This document shows, in pieces, positions 59,320-64,000 of a stretch of 64,000 nt of DNA. Below the pieces are notes generated by a model. The model had not been told where the DNA came from. It worked only from the letters and a program-made list of their open reading frames with translations, and made no database searches. The DNA is taken from assembly GCA_900618425.1 (NCBI GenBank), contig UZAN01039853.1:264-64263 (forward strand), in the 5' to 3' direction. Origin of the DNA: Echinostoma caproni (lineage: Eukaryota > Platyhelminthes > Trematoda > Plagiorchiida > Echinostomatidae). Position 1 is the first letter of the stretch; the number at the start of each line of letters is the position of its first letter. The position numbers and the translations under genes were made by a program.

Positions 59320-60300
59320 GAATCAGTAGCCAGGGCATAATTTGGTTCGTCTATTACCAGTGTGTACGCATTCAGTAGGCGGTTAGCAGGCCGCAATGAG
59401 CAAACAGACCGTCAACATAAAATGCAAGCGCAGGCTTTACAAGAGATTGGCGTGCGATCGAGCAGGATAGCGTAGTCGCAAGTGGAACGTGATTTATTGA
59501 TACTATTCGATTTTTTCATTGAGCGTTTTCTTTTGACGTGTGTGCGTAAACGTGGTTTGTAGGCAGCTGCAATCTATCAATCACTCAATTGGTTGATCAG
59601 GCCAAGAGCATGTGTACAGGTTTGACCAATTATCGAGCCATTAAATAGTGATTCAGATGAAGAAGCTGGATGTGTGATCACGATATGTGTTCTCAGAAAG
59701 ACGAATGGTCTAAAAGAAACGGCTGTCAAATGACGAAATATCAGAGGTATACGTACAGGTGTTTCTCACTGATAAACAGGTTTTGATTACTTTAACAGAT
59801 GCACACAGGTATGTTAGGCAACCGCTCCAGGTGATGTGCTTTCGGGCATGGTCTCTAGAACAATCAGACATCGCTCGTTCAAGTCACCCGATATGCAAAC
59901 AGCATATTTTGATTGCCGTACAGATCTGTACTTGTTTGATCTTTATTTGTTTTCAACTTACAAACGCAGCGCGATTCTTCCTAACTGTTCGGTGTCTTCC
60001 AACAACGTTTGTTTACGTAGGTTACATCTCTCGTATCTAGTAACGTTTATGCATAATGTTATGCGATTTATATCTGACCGACGAAACGTCAATGGTATTT
60101 CCTTAGTAGCTTTAAGGTCGATGTGTTTAGTATCTAGCGCAATGAAAAGAGCGATTATTTTTTTGATCCTCTTCAGACGGATTCTCGAGCGAGATGAGTT
60201 TGTGGAAAACGGAGTTCCGGATGATATCGTCGAGAGTTTTCTTGATGAATTGTGAAATGATGATAGTGTCAAATGGGGTGACGTCAGCGGTCTTCGAAAG
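59320..60300. repeat. diverged duplicated unit, counterpart of 53575-54520
   Basis: Aligned block by block with 53575-54520. It holds a 139-codon plus frame (59836-60255) that is broken in the counterpart, so I do not call it a gene. A GTAAGT with an upstream AG 23 bases away exists on the minus strand near 59962 but is not conserved as a clean exon. Confidence 0.5.
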
Positions 60301-60988
60301 ATCCGACGGCAAATCTCCCGAGAGGGAAAATCAGCATAGTCGATAAACCGGTTTTGAAGTTTGATTATTTTCCAAGGAGAGAGCATGTTGGGAAATATGC
60401 ATTTAACGATGTTCTTTCCCAGCAGCCACTCACTGCTCAGTGGTACAATTTGAAATGAATATTAATTCAGTAGGGAAACGTCTTATCAACACTCACGATA
60501 CACATCGCTGGACTCATGCCGGAGCAAATATTATCTTTCTGTGGTGAGCCAGGTCTACGAAGTGACGCCTACCCTGGAGCGGTGCGTTAAAGCTTTTGGA
60601 CACCTGCAATCAATCAAATTTCAAAAGTGACGTCAAAGACGCACGTACGTGTCACTGCTTCTGACTACACACCATAGGCAGACCGTGCCAGCCAAACCGA
60701 GACGGTGCGGTCCAGACAGAAGCAGAATGACGCAAGCAATGTTGGAATGCGATTGGTGGAAGCCTAGAGAACCAATGATTTTCTCTTGTACATAGTATTT
60801 AATCACCCTCATTTCTTCCAATAAATGAACTACCATTCCTGTGACCTTTTGCTCGCGTCTGTCACGTGGTATATTGAGTGCCAGTGCCACTGCATCCCAG
60901 TGCTTCCGTATTCCACTCAGTGATAGCTGATCCTTGATTCGCGTTCCGTGATTCCTATTACGTAGTCCGTGTTCCAAGCTCCGTGCGT
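60301..60988. other. intronic or intergenic stretch
   Basis: A 114-codon minus frame (60633-60977; KHWDAVALALNIPRDRREQ) is unassigned and looks repeat-derived. An ACGTAC near 60650 would allow a 6- or 9-nt exon, but the acceptor is weak. Confidence 0.3.
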
Positions 60989-61102
60989 ATTATTACTACA
61001 ACTACAACTACTACTACTACTACTACCACTACTACTACTACTACAACTACTACTACTACTACCACTACTACTACTACCACTACTATTACTACTATTACTA
61101 CG
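60989..61102. repeat. (CTA)n-type trinucleotide repeat
   Basis: A long imperfect CTA/ACT trinucleotide tract with CAA and CCA variants. The leucine-rich and serine-rich open frames over it are artefacts. Confidence 0.95.
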
Positions 61103-61356
61103 ATCATTACACTTTCTTTCGACAACAGCATCCACACAGTGGTTTTATGTACAGGGAACTAAAACTTAGGGTGCCAGGCTAAAAGATATCGAACAGAAGG
61201 GCTAGCCTCCACAACAGTGCATACTGCTCACCGAACAGTTCTAACTATATTTACACATAAAGGTATCTAATTGCTTCTCGCGGCCTTCCACAGTAGATCA
61301 CGTTTGGAAAAAGTAAGCTCAAGCGAATTGAAAATAGCGAAAAATTCGGAACGTAC

Positions 61357-61368
61357 ACATCGGTGGTG
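61357..61368 (-). CDS. candidate 12-nt micro-exon (E2 copy a)
   Basis: Minus strand: acceptor CATCGCGATTTTTTCACAG, exon CACCACCGATGT, donor GTACGT. The core in the common frame is PPM. Lies about 215 bases downstream of E1 copy 7. Confidence 0.5.
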
Positions 61369-61583
61369 CTGTGAAAAAATCGCGATGGACAGAATAGAAA
61401 CATTCAATAGCGGAGGGATAATTTAAATTTCAATGAATATTAACGTCCTTTTGGTTTCGGAAACCATATCTCTAGCCTAAAATGCAAACTTGATCTATTT
61501 TCCCTTGAAGATTAGTATTTAAGCAAGACAAACAGTAATCTGGAATAGTTCAGTAGGATTGAAAACGCCGGAGTAGAACTTAC

Positions 61584-61598
61584 CAAAGTTGAGCGGAG
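61584..61598 (-). CDS. candidate 15-nt micro-exon (E1 copy 7)
   Basis: Minus strand: acceptor CACCCAACCACTCGAATCCAG, exon CTCCGCTCAACTTTG, donor GTAAGT. The core in the common frame is PLNF. It is the most 5' copy visible. Upstream (61720-62051) minus frames with hydrophobic starts could hold a first, signal-peptide exon, but no donor is convincing. Confidence 0.5.
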
Positions 61599-62148
61599 CT
61601 GGATTCGAGTGGTTGGGTGATACGTAAAACTTGAAATGTGAACTACTTCAGTTTTTGGTTAACATGTGTGTCTATATTCAGTTAAATTTATTGAATTAAT
61701 ATGTATTTTTTACTTTTAATTTAGATTGAAGTACAGATTGCAAAACAAACGTGTGTGATCCCTTTCCTCATTTGGCCGTCAATTTCTGCTTTTGTTTTCC
61801 CCATCACAAGCTGACCACAACGAAAGATGCATGATAAGAAACACCATGGCAAATATCGGAATGAAACTAAACCCATTATGTTGACTGGAGAAGAAAATAC
61901 GAAGGTCCCCATTCGACGTATATATGAGGTCATTTTTGTGGTTTCGGGTATCCATCATAACTTCAGACAATAAAGTAACGATCTTCCTTGCTCGACCTGT
62001 GGCTTTGGTAATTGATAAACAAACCATGATAACCGGAAAAGCTTGAGGCATGCATATTTGGGCTCGTCAGATTGCCCTCTTGACGAGCTCAGATTATATC
62101 GGTTGTACCCCACAGAACTCAAACCGACCTCCGTCTACACTTTGTTTC

Positions 62149-62563
62149 NNNNNNNNNNNNNNNNNNNNNNNNNNNNNNNNNNNNNNNNNNNNNNNNNNNN
62201 NNNNNNNNNNNNNNNNNNNNNNNNNNNNNNNNNNNNNNNNNNNNNNNNNNNNNNNNNNNNNNNNNNNNNNNNNNNNNNNNNNNNNNNNNNNNNNNNNNNN
62301 NNNNNNNNNNNNNNNNNNNNNNNNNNNNNNNNNNNNNNNNNNNNNNNNNNNNNNNNNNNNNNNNNNNNNNNNNNNNNNNNNNNNNNNNNNNNNNNNNNNN
62401 NNNNNNNNNNNNNNNNNNNNNNNNNNNNNNNNNNNNNNNNNNNNNNNNNNNNNNNNNNNNNNNNNNNNNNNNNNNNNNNNNNNNNNNNNNNNNNNNNNNN
62501 NNNNNNNNNNNNNNNNNNNNNNNNNNNNNNNNNNNNNNNNNNNNNNNNNNNNNNNNNNNNNNN
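62149..62563. other. assembly gap (415 N)
   Basis: A run of N whose two flanks share the same 39 bases (62110-62148 and 62564-62602). Confidence 0.99.
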
Positions 62564-62602
62564 CCACAGAACTCAAACCGACCTCCGTCTACACTTTGTT
62601 TC

Positions 62603-63204
62603 AAGAGGAATAAACCGAAATATTCCGCTAAGGATAGAACACGTTGTGCTGTGTCAGTTGGGTTGAGTTCACGTGAAATCGGCTGACTATGTGATAAGAG
62701 ATTATTAATTTCCGTAAGACGGACTGTGGGGTGGAACGAGTGATGGGCTCTCATAAAGCGGACGAATCGTCCAAAAAGCCAACACAGTCAGCTGACATCG
62801 ATATTTTTGTCGAACCGGTAACAACACAAGCACCAAGTCAACGGTGATGATGATCAGTGTTTTGAAACGAACAGTACACGTGACGTCGATGTGNGTGTTT
62901 CCTTGTTATAATAATAAACAATACACCATGTAAAGAAGACTCTTGTGGTGTGGATTTCACACTGAAAATCCGTACCCGCAAATCCCGAGTTTCATGTTCT
63001 ATGACCATTGTATTCACGAAACGAAATTTTGTTCTGGTGCGTATTGCGATTCGAATGAGTCCTTCTCGGCTGCTTGCATAATTTTTATTTCATCAACTTG
63101 ACACGCGACTGCCTGTTTACCAGTTTCTGATACCCCCGAAGTGTTTACTGCTATTATACAGACGTGTGATGACCGCATTCGTACTGCCTTTTAGGAAATT
63201 GAAA
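62603..63204. other. intergenic, no recognised feature
   Basis: No coding or RNA feature recognised. A single N lies at 62894. Confidence 0.4.
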
Positions 63205-63650
63205 ATACAAGTTGGCAAACAAGCTCACTTTCGGTGCTACACTAACTGACCATTTACAGCACAATTCATAACAAATTAAACAGGCGGTGAGAGGAGACAC
63301 ATGTGCGAAGGGAATCAGAGTTTAAGATGAGATTGTATTGAGAAAGAGTTTGAATCCCGGATTGACAAGGGCGGGAAGGCAAAAGGAAAATGCGAATCAT
63401 TTTACTGAGTCTAATCATACAGTCAAACTGCTTCAGGCCTTCCGTCCTCTCTAGTCAACGAAGCGAAGGTTATCTTGAGACATCATGTTCGGAATTATGA
63501 CAAGTGCCAAGACGATTACCATCTGACCTCACAACCCTCACCTTGTGTGACCAGAAGAGGTTGGTAGGATCGCTGGTCTCATCATGCCCATCCACTTATA
63601 ATATGATAACGTAACCTCCGTTCATTAACTCTCATTCACCGACCCCCCCT
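63205..63650. repeat. foldback/MITE-like element, third copy (diverged)
   Basis: TGGCAAACAAGCTCACTTTC, GGTGCTACACTAACTGACC, a TAAACAGGCGGTGAGAGGAG stretch and GGAATCAGAGTTTAAG repeat the left arm of 18783-19493. GTAACCTCCGTTCATTAACT near 63610 matches the inner right arm. The outer right arm is missing or very decayed. Confidence 0.55.
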
Positions 63651-64000
63651 TTGGCAATCGATATAAGAAGTTCCATTGACGGCTATTTAGCCACCAAGCT
63701 ATCATATGCTGTTTGTTGAACAACACACACCGGGAGATATGCGCGTTTAAGAGGCATTATAAATGTTTCACGCATTCGTTTTATTACTATTTTTTGAGTC
63801 ACCTTGCCAGTAACAAGAGATAGATATCTTTTTCTCACGGATATCAAAAAAGAATTTAGAAGTGAATTGAAAACAGTTGTTGTTGCGTTATCTGTACAGC
63901 CGTAAAACGGATGAGTCAGACACTGTTGGCAATTATGCGACCAACGGTGCTTGTGTTTGTGTCTTTTCACACAAGCTGGTTCAGTTCACGTCACTATGTT
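63651..64000. other. window end, no recognised feature
   Basis: A 95-codon minus frame (63683-63970) is unassigned. Nothing else supports a gene. Confidence 0.3.

Noticed and set aside
59962..59984. 23-nt candidate exon on the minus strand near GTAAGT
   Set aside because: Length breaks the multiple-of-three rule and the counterpart at 54.2 kb has only a weak donor.
59836..60255. 139-codon plus frame with YLFDLYLFS
   Set aside because: The counterpart near 54150-54500 is interrupted by stops and substitutions are not concentrated at silent positions, so coding is unlikely.
60655..60664. 6- or 9-nt exon before GTACGT
   Set aside because: Acceptor lacks a pyrimidine tract and there is no second copy.
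60917..61169. Serine-rich (minus) and leucine-rich (plus) frames
   Set aside because: Direct translation of the CTA trinucleotide repeat.

Overview
This window is eukaryotic nuclear DNA, most likely from a parasitic flatworm. A digenean trematode is my first choice and a cestode is possible. The reasons are the repeat population (RTE-like, CR1/SR-like and Penelope-like retroelements, all decayed, whose reverse transcriptases read like fluke copies), the sparse genes with multi-kilobase introns, and a set of tiny symmetric exons that resemble trematode micro-exon genes. The assembly is a gapped draft. It has two long N gaps (30724-31368 and 62149-62563) and isolated single Ns, some of which sit exactly at repeat boundaries.

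Layout. 1-11 kb is retroelement debris: RTE-like fragments on both strands, a CR1-like reverse transcriptase piece, a Penelope endonuclease tail with an inverted repeat, and a tRNA-like SINE. About 12.7-21.9 kb (minus strand) holds a multi-exon gene for a secreted mosaic protein: signal peptide, three LDL-receptor class A repeats, a long Ser/Thr-rich stalk, and a degenerate trypsin-like domain split over at least two exons whose phases match. Its introns carry foldback elements and an RTE relic. 26.4-28.0 kb (plus strand) holds a single long coding exon for a MARCH2/3-like membrane RING-CH E3 ubiquitin ligase, followed by a poly(A) signal. 30-36 kb is more retroelement debris. 40.4-41.7 kb is a CR1-like element with a nearly open reverse transcriptase.

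The most interesting part lies on the minus strand at 36-39.7 kb and above all at 48.6-61.6 kb. There a duplicated unit carries very small candidate exons (9, 12 or 15 nt). Most have a pyrimidine-rich AG in front and GTAAGT, GTGAGT or GTACGT behind. Eleven lie in the large array, two with homologous flanks at 36.3 and 38.0 kb, and one isolated at 39.7 kb. All lengths are multiples of three. In one frame the array encodes short proline-rich peptides such as SPPY and PSM. I read this as a micro-exon-gene-like locus that grew by unit duplication and was later invaded by Penelope-like elements and other repeats. No first or last exon could be fixed, so this is inference from splice-site geometry and copy comparison.

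The rest is non-coding as far as I can see: microsatellites, SINE-like repeats and unrecognised intergenic DNA.
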